64,000 nt of DNA. Origin: Limnoperna fortunei (lineage: Eukaryota > Mollusca > Bivalvia > Mytilida > Modiolidae). Positions 1 through 12,800 of the stretch are shown here, piece after piece; position 1 is the first letter of the stretch; every line of letters starts with the position of its first letter. Position numbers and translations under genes: made by a program. The DNA lies in NCBI GenBank assembly GCA_944474755.1, contig OX104115.1:58470648-58534647 (forward strand), in the 5' to 3' direction. The notes under the pieces are model-generated. The model made no database searches. It worked only from the letters and a program-made list of their open reading frames with translations, and had not been told where the DNA came from.

Positions 1-379
1 TACCAGTAGTCCTATCTGTGACATAAACAGATTTTTATACAAATAACTAACATAAGATATGGATAAATAGTTTAATTGTGCTTTCATTTGCAATAGACAT
101 TAGTCGATCATTATGGCTGCGTTTGTGCAAAAATAGACGCTCGCCGTGTGCGTAATTATATTTAGGTTCAGATAGATGTTAATTTAATTGTAGTAGATTT
201 TGTTGCTATATATGTTCAGACCAATAGACGTTCAAATGTTTTTTTTTATGTTTCTGATCAATAGGCATTTGAAACAATGTTAAAGATAAGTAAGCAGCAT
301 ACACAATGTAGGTTTTTCGTATAATTTAGGAGGTGTAATATATATTAAAGTTGCAACGGAGGTAGTTTGTTAGGTTGTT

Positions 380-612
380 GAACGTTGAACATGCATTTCA
401 AATTCAGATTTCAGGATTTCAGCAAAATGTGACTATTACCGAACCTAACGTCCTAATAGATAGCGGGACAGCACGATTTTGAAAAGTCAAAACGTTGATT
501 GTACATTTAATTCAGATTTCAGAATATCAGCAAAATGTGACCATAACGGAACTTTACTTCCTAATAGATAGAGGGACAACACGATTTTGAATAGTGAAAC
601 GTTGATTGTATA
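380..612. repeat. Tandem duplication of ~117 bp
   Basis: Two copies containing TTCAGATTTCAG, CAGCAAAATGTGAC and CCTAATAGATAG, starting near 380 and 496. It lies in a gene A intron or beyond its next exon; no PTP motif was found in it. Confidence 0.75.
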
Positions 613-705
613 TTTATGTATATATGCCATGCGAAGGGTGGAATATACGTTAGACTGTTTACTACTTTATTTGTTTACTTCTGAGAGTTTTATGTAGACA
701 CATAC

Positions 706-834
706 CTCTTGTACATCATTCAATATTAAAACAATAGTTGATGAGTTTTGATCTCTGATCATGGTCCAAAAATCAACTTTAGTATCTGGTAACGGAAGCT
801 GTGTTGTTAGGTATCCCACAAATTTTGTGTAAGA
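706..834 (-). CDS. Gene A exon 21: D2, VDFWTMI (last exon in window)
   Basis: 129-nt exon (phase 0-0): [30 protein letters not shown]. Same length and phase as the DFW exon of gene B (41524-41652), which marks both as D2-type. Donor GTATGT; the next exons are off-window. Confidence 0.88.
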
Positions 835-3800
835 CTAAAACCAATAAATTATACTAAATGAATTGTTAAAAAGGTAGTACAGCGTAACAATAAGTTTAAT
901 TACATTGTGTACCCTTGTTACTATTATGGAATCTGACAATCATGATTCACAACCTTCCTTTATAGTATGTGTATGGTGTGAAAAGAATTATTTATGTATT
1001 GTCTTGAGTTATAACGTTTCACACATAAAAAGTGTTCTATTAGTGCTTCGCATTTGTGGTTAGTTTTTTATCAATATTTCACAATATATTACGTTATGTT
1101 ATGAACTTTATCCAGGATATTGACTTTTATAACATGAATACATACGGGAACCTGCACGGCATTGATGTAGTTGGATCTTCCATTCTCAAATGAAGTTAGG
1201 AACACTCTGTTTATATCCACTGAAAGAGATCACATCAATGTTACGAAAACAACACAAAAGCAAAATTGAAATAATACACACATAAACATAGACCGCTATT
1301 AATTATGCAACAATATTATTACCAACTATATTAGTTGTGCACCAAATTTAATGTGCAATGTAAGGTTGCAATACCTTAAGTTGGCTGTAAAAGCAAATTA
1401 TATATGCATTAAATTTTATTGCATTGCATAACATCATGCTAGTTTATTGTTTTTATTTTAGTTTTACAATAAAGTATTTGAGCATTATCAAATACTGCGA
1501 CAATAGTTTTATGTTTAATCACAAGAAAATTCCTATTTCATTAAAACTTACTAGGCAGAACTCTTTTGTTTCTATTTTTATCAATATTTTCTGTGCTTGT
1601 TGCATCTTTATACTCGGGATCCTCGTGTTCAGATTTCTTCATGTTTAATTTCTGTAAATCATTATAAATATTGTAAGGATTATTACCAGAGAAGAATACC
1701 TCAAAATCAAATTGATATCGTCCTAATTATAGATTAATATTCCTAATGAACCCACAAGCAGATATTTAGTCCTGTTAATGAATTGCATGCTTGTTTTTTC
1801 TAGTCAACTTGAAATCAGGTTAACGGTCTGTAAGTTTAACGCAAAGTTTGGAAATAGGTAATAGTTTTGTGAATGTATATTACAAATAAATACCCTGAAT
1901 TCCTCATTAAGTCTTTGTTGATTTACTGGACGTTTATCAGACTGTATTTCACGCCAAAATGGCCCAAACTTTTCTTTGGAAATAGAAGTATCCTCCATTG
2001 TAAAAGCTTCTAACAAAGCGTGATGCAAACAAACATACTGATCCTGTGTAATATAAACATAAATCAATGTATTGTGCAATGTAAACACACATGTCTATTC
2101 TGTTAAAATTACCTTTTAGTTTGAATGGTTTTTAACGCCACTTTTCGTAATTTTAAGCTATATAAGGAAGTCTATTTTTTATTGTTGGAGGAAGCAGGAC
2201 TACCCGGAGAACACCCCTACCTTTAGTAGGAAAACTGGCTTTTCTAATGTAAACAAGTACACTGATAATATGTAATATTATAGCTCACATAAAAAACTTG
2301 CATTATGATTGGCTAGCAAGCAGTATCAGGCAAGTTTACGCCTACATGTCTATACATAAAGAATATTTGTATCCCGTATGGGCCCATGGTAAAACTTATT
2401 ATCATGGTCGACTTCGTATAGCTTCGATTGCATAATTTACGCAAGTGCATCAATGTCTAGCCCGAACATGTCATGACGTAAAAATTATATGTAATATATT
2501 TGTTTAAATAATAGTAAGTGGGTATATTAAAAAACAAAACAACTCAAATATTAGCGATTTACGGAACGGAGGTGGATGTTCTGGCTTAAGCAATGTTAGT
2601 CACAGGTGACAAATCTTTTTTTTATTGTGTCCTCTGGCAAGGAGTGTAAACCTGCAAAACCAACAAACGAGAAACGTGCTCTCAAGCCTAATTTAAGTTA
2701 ACAAGCCTGCACTCACTTCATCATCATGCCATAATTCATCATTCACTCTTCAGTCAAGACATTGTCCAAAATCCCTTGATATTCATTAGACTTAAAAGTG
2801 ACATTACCGCTAATTCCCAGATTTCTTATTTTAATTTACGTAATCAACGGCCAACTCCATACATCAATAAAGATCAATACAAACTCCAGTTTTTCCACCG
2901 ATTACTAGCAACAATAATTGACTTTGATGCTTTGCAAACGGTTATCTTGACGTTAAGGGTACAAGTGGGTTATTTATTGAACAAAAGAAGATATACATTT
3001 AGAAGAGATAATTTTTGCTATTATTTGATATAATAGTGTTTACATATTTTTATTAATTTGATGTTTAACAGAAATATTATGTGTTTAATATAAACTTTGT
3101 GTATAAATTCCTAATGATTTTTGACGATCGATGCAAGTACTGATGGGATGAAACCAGCAAAAAAAAAAATGTTTGGATTTTGATTTATCAATTATAGCAT
3201 AATTTCACAATTCCCTGAGTAGAATTCTGTTTGATAAAAACATTTATTAAAAACGCATTTAGCAACTAGACAAAGTCGATCCAGCGATCGCTGATACCCC
3301 CGCTTTTGTGAAAATTTCTAACGTTTTTCGTGGACTGCGACCTTGAAATTTGATGGATTTCCCCCAAAATCAAAAGGCTTTTTACCAACCTGATATATAA
3401 CAATATCCCAAAGTTTCATTCAGATCGGTTGCAAACTTTTTGAGTTATTGTCCGGAAACAACTTTTATGTTAAAATTTCTAACGTTTTTGTGGACTGTGA
3501 CCTTGAAATTTGACGGATTTCCCCCAAAATCGATAGGCTTCTTACCAACATGATATATGACAATATCCCAAAGTTTCATTCAAATCGGATGTAAACTTTT
3601 TGAGTTATTGTCCGGAAACAACTTTTTTGTTACAATTTCTAACGTTTTTCGTGGACTGTGACCTTGAAATTTGACGGATTTCCCCCAAAATCGATAGGCT
3701 TCTTACCAACCTGAGATATAACAATATCCCAAAGTTTCATTTAAATCGGATGCAAACTTTTTGAGTTATTGTCCGGAAACAACTTTTATGTTAAAATTTC

Positions 3801-6800
3801 TAACGTTTTTCGTGGACTGTGACCTTGATATTTGACGGATTTCCCCCAAAATTGTTAGGCTTCTTACCAACCTGATATATAACAATATCCCAAAGTTTCA
3901 TTCAAATCGGATGTAAACTTTTTGAATTATCATCCGGAAACCAAATGTGGACGGACGAACGGACGGACGGAAGGACGGACGGACGGACTGACGGACATGA
4001 GGACCACTATATACCCCCGACTCTGTCGAGCGGGGGTATAAAAATAATGCTTTTACTTAAAACGTTTATTGTCAAATAGACCTTCGTTTTCGAAGGAAAC
4101 GACGATATATATTTATCTCTTAAATATTGTTTTCCCGTTAAATATTTATAATAAGAGACGTGAGCTATAATATAAAAGTTACTCCGGTCTTCGACAGTGT
4201 ATACCATGTCAAATTCACGGCTGAGAACATGTTTTACATTCGCTTTCTGCTAATCCTAAGCGCTAAGTGTGCCATATACCATGGCTAAGACCGGAATAAC
4301 ATATGTGTCAAACATACTGACTCTGTGTAATTTAAGCACGTACATTGATTATGCGTATCTTAAAGCAGTAGCAACCAAAAAATGTTTTCTTTTACAATAA
4401 TATTTTGGCAGAGTGTCAAGACAACTGATCGACAAAAAACCTAGTAAGGCATTCACATAATTTCCCACGGTACAAAAACAAAATGTTTGTCATTTCCCCT
4501 TAGCACTTCAAAGATAAAATACCTGCTTTCTTAGTTGAAATAGGCAAGATTTTTGGAACAAATACAGTAGTAAATTTGCAGCAAAGTAAACGTATTTGCT
4601 CGCCTTTAGAATGACTTATCGAATTTGTATAAGGGAGTTTTAAGTAAACACCGTTTTGTAAAGGATAGTTATGCAAACTTGAAAAAACGCTAAAAATAAT
4701 GTTACAAGTGTTAAGTGTTAGCTATTTTAGTAAAAAACACATCTATAGGCTTAATAGCAAGTATAGTAAGTATTACAGATAACATTGCTTTGCTACAAAT
4801 GCGTGATAAATCTATAACACTTTTTTCAGGTGAATTCCTGAAGATGATTACATTCTGAATATCAAAACATATCATTAATGTTTAGAACAAAGAACTTACT
4901 GCAGTTTGAATCATATTCATACGACAGTACCTCATCTTCTTTACAAATTTGACAATGTCTACATTTCCTGTGGAGCGTCCTTCTTGTAACAGTGCGTCAA
5001 GTGCAATGAATGTCCCCGTTCGGCCAATACCAGCACTTAGAAAGTAAACAAAGAACTAACAAAGAACTAAAAAAAATCATACAGTAATAAACATTATTTT
5101 TTACATATCCGAAACTGTTCTTTACATTTAGACAGACAAAAGTTAAGAAAGCAATTTATAACAGTAGATATAATTTGTATACGGTGAAACCAGGTACTTT
5201 TTGTAAAATCAAAGATATTTAGTAAAATACGTAATAGAAAGAATTAATTTAACACTGCAACAGACAACGTCATTAGATCAATGTATACGAAATAAGATAA
5301 CAACATGGATTAAAACACCTAAAATATTGAACAGATTTGACATACTTTTTTCATTTTTCTTCGGTATACTTATAATAGTGCATGTGAGCAACATTTATTT
5401 GTTACAATTATTTGATTTCTGAATGCAAATTGTTTCCGACAAATCAACAACTGATAATATTAACATACCTGCAGTGAACTAAGACTGGACCACCTTGCAT
5501 ATTGTTGTGATCATTTATGAAGTGTTTGTGAAACAGCACAATGTATAATGGGTCAGGCGTACCATGATCAGTCCAGGCTGTGAAGTGGTATTGGATAACA
5601 GACCGCTTCTCTTTGGACTAAACAAAAGGTTGAGATTATTAACGAAAGTACAGCAGTTATAGTTATATATATATGTAACAGGAAATCTTTAATTGCTGCA
5701 GACATCAATTGATTGAATTTTCTTGTTCGACCCGAAACCTCAGATTTTCGTCTTCCGACTGACATAATCCTAAAATATACTGTAGCAAGGGTCTACCCTG
5801 TTAAACAGTTAGAAGTTAGATGTAGAGTCGTTACACGGCTACCTTAGTGCACAAATATAAAAATTGTCTTGCTGTTGCTGTCACTTATCATGAGGAATAC
5901 GAAAAGTATGAGATAATTTCAATTGCCATTTAGAAACATACTAGATGCCTCTGCTGGTGAACTGTAAGTGCACAAGGGTATCACCAGCCTAGTTTAAGTA
6001 GTCACACTTCGTTACTGAAAGGAACACTATTAATTCTTTCAGTGATTGTCTCAATTTACATGTATGTTTTTCTATTTAAAAGATAACCTTGGCTGGATTT
6101 GGTAAAACGCTTCTGATATGAATTTTGATAATAAAAAAACTACAAAATATTAAATCATCTGGATTTTTATATTGGTTGGATTTGAGCGCCATTAATGAGT
6201 CTAGATTAGACGCGCGTCTGGAGTAGTAAATTCTATCGTTGATGAAATTTTATATAACAAAGCGTTCTTACAAAATAATTAGAACATTACAAAACTAACG
6301 ATATTACATCCTTAATATCATACTTTTTTGTCTTCAATAGATATTTCCCTAGTAATATAAGCAGCTCTTTCTTTTTCACTCTCCAGAGTCAGAACCATGT
6401 TATCAAGTGTCATAGGTTTGCCACCAATTGGCCAGTACCTTTCGCATTTTACCTGAAAATAATATGTAACTAATTTACCCATTTTAAACGTACTTAGTTC
6501 CACATCTAATAAATGTTACACGAATCTGTTCCGATTCTTCTATATGACAGCAGACGTTATAAACATTTATAATTTGTTAAATATTATAACTAGATGATCT
6601 ATGTCAAGACTGAGTGTTGCTTTTGGTTTCTATAATTTACAAAAAGTCCATATTTAACCATGTTTAAATAGAATGTATTCGTCATATGTTCGATTTATAT
6701 TCATCGTTTCTTTGATAAATTTAGCAAGAGACCACAATATATTTTAAACAAAACTAAAGAACTATATCACCTTTAAACCTTCAACGAGGTTTGTTAACAT

Positions 6801-9800
6801 CACTATTTTTCTTGTGTTGTTCTGCCATATCATTTGCCAATGGTCTTGCAGGGTCTGTTTTATTGGTCCTTAAGAACAAATCACAGAAAAAATTATAAAT
6901 ACACAGAGTCAATTTATTACAGCGTAAATAACAAGTAGAGTGATCGGCCTGTCAATTAGAATAAGGCGGTCTGACATTTAAATATATGATTGGTAATGCA
7001 ACTTTATTATTATTACGTTCATAATCGGATAAAATGCAAAAATATATACAAAAAACACACTTTGAGAGCAAATTTTAATACATGATTGCTAATCAATGTA
7101 TTTTTACTAAAACCATTTACATTACAACATGAACACTCAGTTTTGACGAATTGTATGTAAATAACATTAAATTAAACACAAAACATAATTATTGTTATAT
7201 TGCAATATTGCGATACACTCAGTTTCAGTGCAATCTTATACATATTTCTGTATTTAAAATTACATGTGTATTGAAAATGTATGTGTGCAAATTGAACTTT
7301 GTTTCATATTACGGTATATGGCGTTGTGTGGTTGTTGCGTATTCTGAAGTGCTGTTTTGAGAAAATTGGTAAACTCGTTTCGAAAAATATCACATTCGTA
7401 GCATATCTATAGTTATACCATAAATATTTGCAAAACGATTACAATATTTAGTTAGGTGCAACAATTAATTGGGGCATCGAGTGGTTTAGGTAGTTCGCCT
7501 ACTATTGATCAAGTGGTCTGTCAACACTGAGATTGCGGATTCGATTCTCACTGCAGGCAGGGTGTACTCGACTCCAATCTAAATTGACAAGGATTGCCAG
7601 TTTTCCTACCGCAGGTCGGGGGTTCTCTACGGGTACACAAGCTTTCTCCCCAATAAAAACTGGACGGGACGCCACGATATAGCTGAAAAATTGCTGAAAG
7701 TGGCGTTGAAACACCATCCGCAAACAAACCAATAATTAATACACAAATGACAAATAGTCCTATATGGGAATGTAGTGCATATTCACTGTTTTATTTACAA
7801 TCCTGACAAAAATGTCAACTTAAAATATCTTATCGATGTTATGATGTGCATACATTACCTTGTGATGCAATGTAGCATTTATCTTTGTTAAAACCCTGTA
7901 AAAAGTGGTATATGAACAATAAATGTATTATTTCTGCTGTGTGGGACCGTTTTTCTGAATTTTATCTATTGTAAAGTGTCTTTAAGGAAGTTAGAACTGA
8001 GTATTTTATCTTCTGATTAATTCATTGTTTAAACATAAGTATTTTTGTAGACGTACACTTTGGCCCAGCAACATTCTTCAGAGCAAAGAATGGCTTCAGG
8101 ACGATAATTACCTCGACGATCATATGCAAACATGGTTCACGTATAAACCATTAGCTATAAAGAAAATATATTCGCGAACAATTTTAACGAATTTTTATTA
8201 ACAGTATTTAAAAGATAAACTCTTATATATACTGCTCATGGTGTACATGCCAATCGTTACAAATTACATACTGGTCCGTCCTGGTTTTGGGGATAAACAC
8301 ACAATGACAATGATATTGATTTCAAAGAAGAATTATAGCATACCTGTTATATCATAAAGGTTTTGTAAGTTGAAAATATCTTTTTTTTAAAACAAAATTC
8401 AAGGATTTCTAGAAACAACAAACAAAACTTTGAAACAGCAATATATGATTATATTTGAAAGACATGGCTTTCAAGTTTTATTTTGCGAGATATAGTTTAC
8501 ATAGTAATGCACAGATTGATTGTAAATATTAATTACAATACTTAACAGATCTTTGAGGGTTAAATTGGTTGTTAATAAATCAAGATTAATTGTGAGCTAT
8601 GGCTGAACATTACAAAATGTTGACTCTTCTATCACTCTAGCAAAACTTAAAACTTTCTGTCGATGATTCAGAAGATACAGAAGAATCAATAGTCAATAGT
8701 CAGAGGGAGGTCATCGGCATCTGATATAAAAACACTAAATCATGATTAGAATGCCTTTGTCCCATGCACCACATAAATACAAAATGAGCTCATACACCTA
8801 CTACACAAGATCTAGCCCTACATTTGTTTCTGAATATTTAATCCAGATAAAGTATTGCTTTTTAGTAACGTTATGCTCTGAATCTTGAAACGCAACAAAT
8901 TCTTATAAAGAAAGATGGTAGAATCGCCATTCATATATTCTTGAAGTTTTAGTTGATAAACAATTAGTGTCAAAGCTCTAAGTTGTTTTCATTTAGTTGA
9001 GAGAACTAAATATCTATTTACTCTTTGGCTACCATTTTACACATCTTTATTCTAAGTTGTTTTCTTGCACATATTTCTTGAGAATTATTTATCTGCAAAT
9101 GTTAAATACATATGTGTATTTAGTAATTCTCAAAATAGTATCATATTCTAATTATAAGCTTATATGTGTTAATTCAAGTGAGGAGAAAATTATAACAAAT
9201 CACCATGCCAAACATCAAAACATCCAGACTTACAAGCAGAGATAAGTGTATAACACTTTGTAATGATTTACCTCCATGCACATTTACATTCCATGTACGA
9301 ACAATGTACCAAGTTTCAGAAAAAATATAACAAAATGTTCAGAAGTAGTTGGTTTTACAAGATATATCAACATACTCACAGTATTTCTCATTAATTAAAG
9401 TTATTGACATATTGCCATGAACAACAATCTTTAGCATGTTTGAATGGTGTTTGAATGCCACTTTCAGCAATATTTTAGCTATATAATGGCGTACAGTTTT
9501 TAATGAAAGGGGAGCTAGAGTAACTGTGAAAACTCCCGACCTCCCGTACGACAACTTGTACACCTTGTCAATTTGTGTTGGAGTCGAATACACCCGGCCT
9601 GCAGTGACTAGAACATACTACCTCGGTGTGTTGAATGGCAATAGTGTCAACAGTAGTTGACGTAATATATGTCACATATCTCAACATCATCTAGTTCCTG
9701 AGTAGATAAGCATTTAAAGTATTTGGTTTCGTGTCGGTGTATGATAATCTGTATTCTATCTATAATCACATGTTAATAGACATCGTCGTAAAGAAGTCAG

Positions 9801-12800
9801 GGAATAAAGACGATATATCAGCTGTGAAACTAAGTTTGCTTTAACATGCTTTGAGGTGCTGGTCTTGTGGTATTATGTTCTTTTTTAGTTAGTTTCTAAA
9901 TATCTAATTAACTGATTACAATAGACTTCTTAAATTCTCATGCTCAAGGTTTAACATGCTTTGAGGTGCTGGTCTGGTGGATTTTTGTGTTTTTCTTGTT
10001 AGTTTCCAATTATCTAATTAACATGATTAACTAATTACGGTCATATTAAATGTTTAATGTTCTTGGTAATTAAAAAAAGTTCAATTTAATCAATCTGATT
10101 GTTGTGTTTATGTTATTGCCAAATAAAAAATAAACAATATTTTTATTTCTGTCATTACTTACAATACTGGAACAAATATTGTATAAAAAAATTATGTGAC
10201 AATACTAGAACGCATTTTTTTCCAGTATTATGCACTATACTGCTATACCAGTATTACGGTCGCCAAGTGTATTTAAAAAAAAACCAGATAATCCGAAGAA
10301 ATTTTAAATTTTAAATTGTTCAACAGACAATTTAACAGGAAATATGGTTGAAGATTGGTTTTGTCAAAATATGTGAGCTGTTTGTTTGCATTCAGCATTT
10401 GATCACACTGACCTGAAAGGAAATCGCATGCTTACTGATGGTCACATTTAAAACACCAACGGGGTAGTTTTCTTAAGACTTAGAAAGCCATGAAGAATAA
10501 TAATTTTCATACTTACTAAAATTGGCATAAATAATACATCCAGCAAAAACCTCCGTATGCCGAGGTCGTTATTTTGGACGATAGCGTCAATTCCTTTGCC
10601 ATGACAAATCTAAATAACAAAATCGCGGTACGAACGAGAGTACGCGATTTCGTATGGATTGCATAATTTTTAAACTACCAAAATCTTTTTTAGATAGAGA
10701 ACAGGCCTGACATTTTTCGCTTTTGCACAGTATAGAGATATAGCTGCGTTTATTCTTTGTGATTTATTTCAAGTTTGTCGACAGCTGTGCTCATATATAA
10801 TTTTTGATTAGAAGTGTATATAAATTACTTAAAATGTTAAAATATCGTCAAATTGAGATACACAAAGTAGATTTTCAATAGCTTACGACCCATAGATAAA
10901 TCAAGAAATATACTTTTATGAAGATTGGTTATATAAGAATGATAAAAAATGCAAGTACAAGATACAGAAGATTATTTATATTTCACCAAATATAAGACTC
11001 CAACGCTTCTTTATTTACAATGTTAGTATAAAACAAAATAGATGACTGTGTAAATACAATCAAAGTTAATAAAGACATGACAAAATACAAAACTATCTTT
11101 AAAAACAATGTAATTTAGACTCACACATAAAAAAGTTTCAACTAAATATATTATCCGTGTTGTCTTGTGATTTTATGATGTTCCAATCCTCAAAACAAAC
11201 GCAATAAATTGATTTTTATGTCGAGTATTATAAAATTATAAAAAAATATTTTTATTTGTGTATGGTGCATGACCACATAAGTATTAGCCTGAGCTTTTTA
11301 AACATGACTTTTATAATTTTTAAAATCTTTTTTTTTATTAATTTTATAGTTGTTTTAATCCCAGGGAGGAATTTTTATATTTTTGCAAGAAAAGCGCATG
11401 TTTGCAAACATTTAGCGAGTGTAACCAGAGGTACATTGTACTACCAGACAGACTACATTACTTAACATGTAAGATGCGTTAGTAGTAGAAAGATAGTTAA
11501 GTCTTTTGATGCAGCTATTAAGGGGAAACGCTTTTTGATAGCTACAAATGACATTTTGATAATAAACTTTATTGAGTTATTGAAAACCTATATGGCCCTA
11601 CAGTTTTAAATTGACTCATATATTTTTATATCCACCAATATCATAGGTATTTAGTTTTGTTGAAGGAAGAATACAATACATTCATTTATGAAATTTGCAG
11701 TTTCTGTTTGCATTTTAATGAGAAAAAACACATGAATTAAATAACTCACATCGACGTAGTTAGCATTGATATAGTCAGAATTTGTTGTTCCATTCACTGT
11801 CTCTATAGTAACTATCGTATGGTCATCTGAAATAAAAGATTTTATTGCAGAACATGTTTAAATTCGTACTTAAATACACATATGCATTAGAAAGTTATAA
11901 ACAACAAGTTTTGTAGAAAAAAATGTAAAATGAATATACTTACATGGGAAAGTGGTCTTAAACCTGTTTTTTGGCATATTGTCCTTCAGCTCTGCTTTAG
12001 ATGTCGAATGCAGAATACCGTACGGTATTTTCTGAAATTAAACCGATCGTTATCCAAATATATTATGCTTATAGATACCTTTTTAAAAGTATGTGTAAAA
12101 TGTCTACACAGGACTAAGTAGTTTAGATAAATAGAAGGAAACAGTTGCAATAATTGATGGCAAAAATATAAAACTTGCATTAAGTATGAAAGGAACAGAC
12201 AAATAGTTATTTTATTTTCAGCAAAATAAGATAAAATTTATTTTGCACGCTAAAAATAGCACGTGGTTAACGATTTTTGCATTTTACCGAATAGTGAAAA
12301 AAAATGAAAGGATAATTTTTCCATAATAAAGTTTAATAACAAAATTTAAGATGAATGCTATCCTGAAAACATTAGGATATTTTAACTTTTCTTCTGGCCA
12401 TCTTCAATCTTTTTATACCTCTAAATGGTTTCCTCAATTAAATCTTCAGTCATACTACGGATGACAATTATATATGCTGCCATAGGAATAAATTTAAAAA
12501 CGGAAGCAATGCTAGTTGTCAAAAAGACACAAATAGTGGAAACAACATTGAAAGGTTATTGTTCACGTCATTAAAAATAATCCTGTGTCAGCAATAAAGT
12601 GTAACTCTGTTGTGTGATGTGATAGGTAATTTAATTTGACATTAAATTGATGGAATGCTTTGTTTTATTTCTAGTGTGCTTTATTCCAGCTATATTCTTG
12701 ACGAAAATAAGTTTAAAAGAAATGAATCAACTGGGAAAGGGATGCACCAACACGAACACAATTTTGACTTCCACTAGAGAAAGTAGGGACAGGGAATTTA

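Larger units (their letters stand above)
2044..4899. other. Gene A intron (D1 end)
   Basis: Holds the inverted SINE fragment and the pearl-like element; the remainder is AT-rich single-copy-looking sequence with no exon signals I could place. Confidence 0.7.
7896..11749. other. Gene A intron within D1
   Basis: Contains the inverted SINE (9430-9625) and the tandem duplication at 9839-10050. A GC-richer patch at 10540-10620 has open frames but no PTP motif. Otherwise nothing recognised. Confidence 0.65.

Noticed and set aside
7462..7560. tRNA-like box A and box B
   Set aside because: No cloverleaf or anticodon stem can be drawn; it is the head of a SINE, not a tRNA gene.
7502..7732. 76-codon minus-strand open frame
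   Set aside because: It is antisense to a tRNA-derived SINE and has no protein-like features.
8040..8165. Open minus-strand segment near a possible acceptor
   Set aside because: Stops soon after the acceptor in the coding frame, and the exon order of D1 is already complete without it.
10540..10620. Possible missing D1 exon of gene A
   Set aside because: No PTP motif in any minus-strand frame; the missing YIATQGP segment was found instead at 7859-7895 with exact phase.
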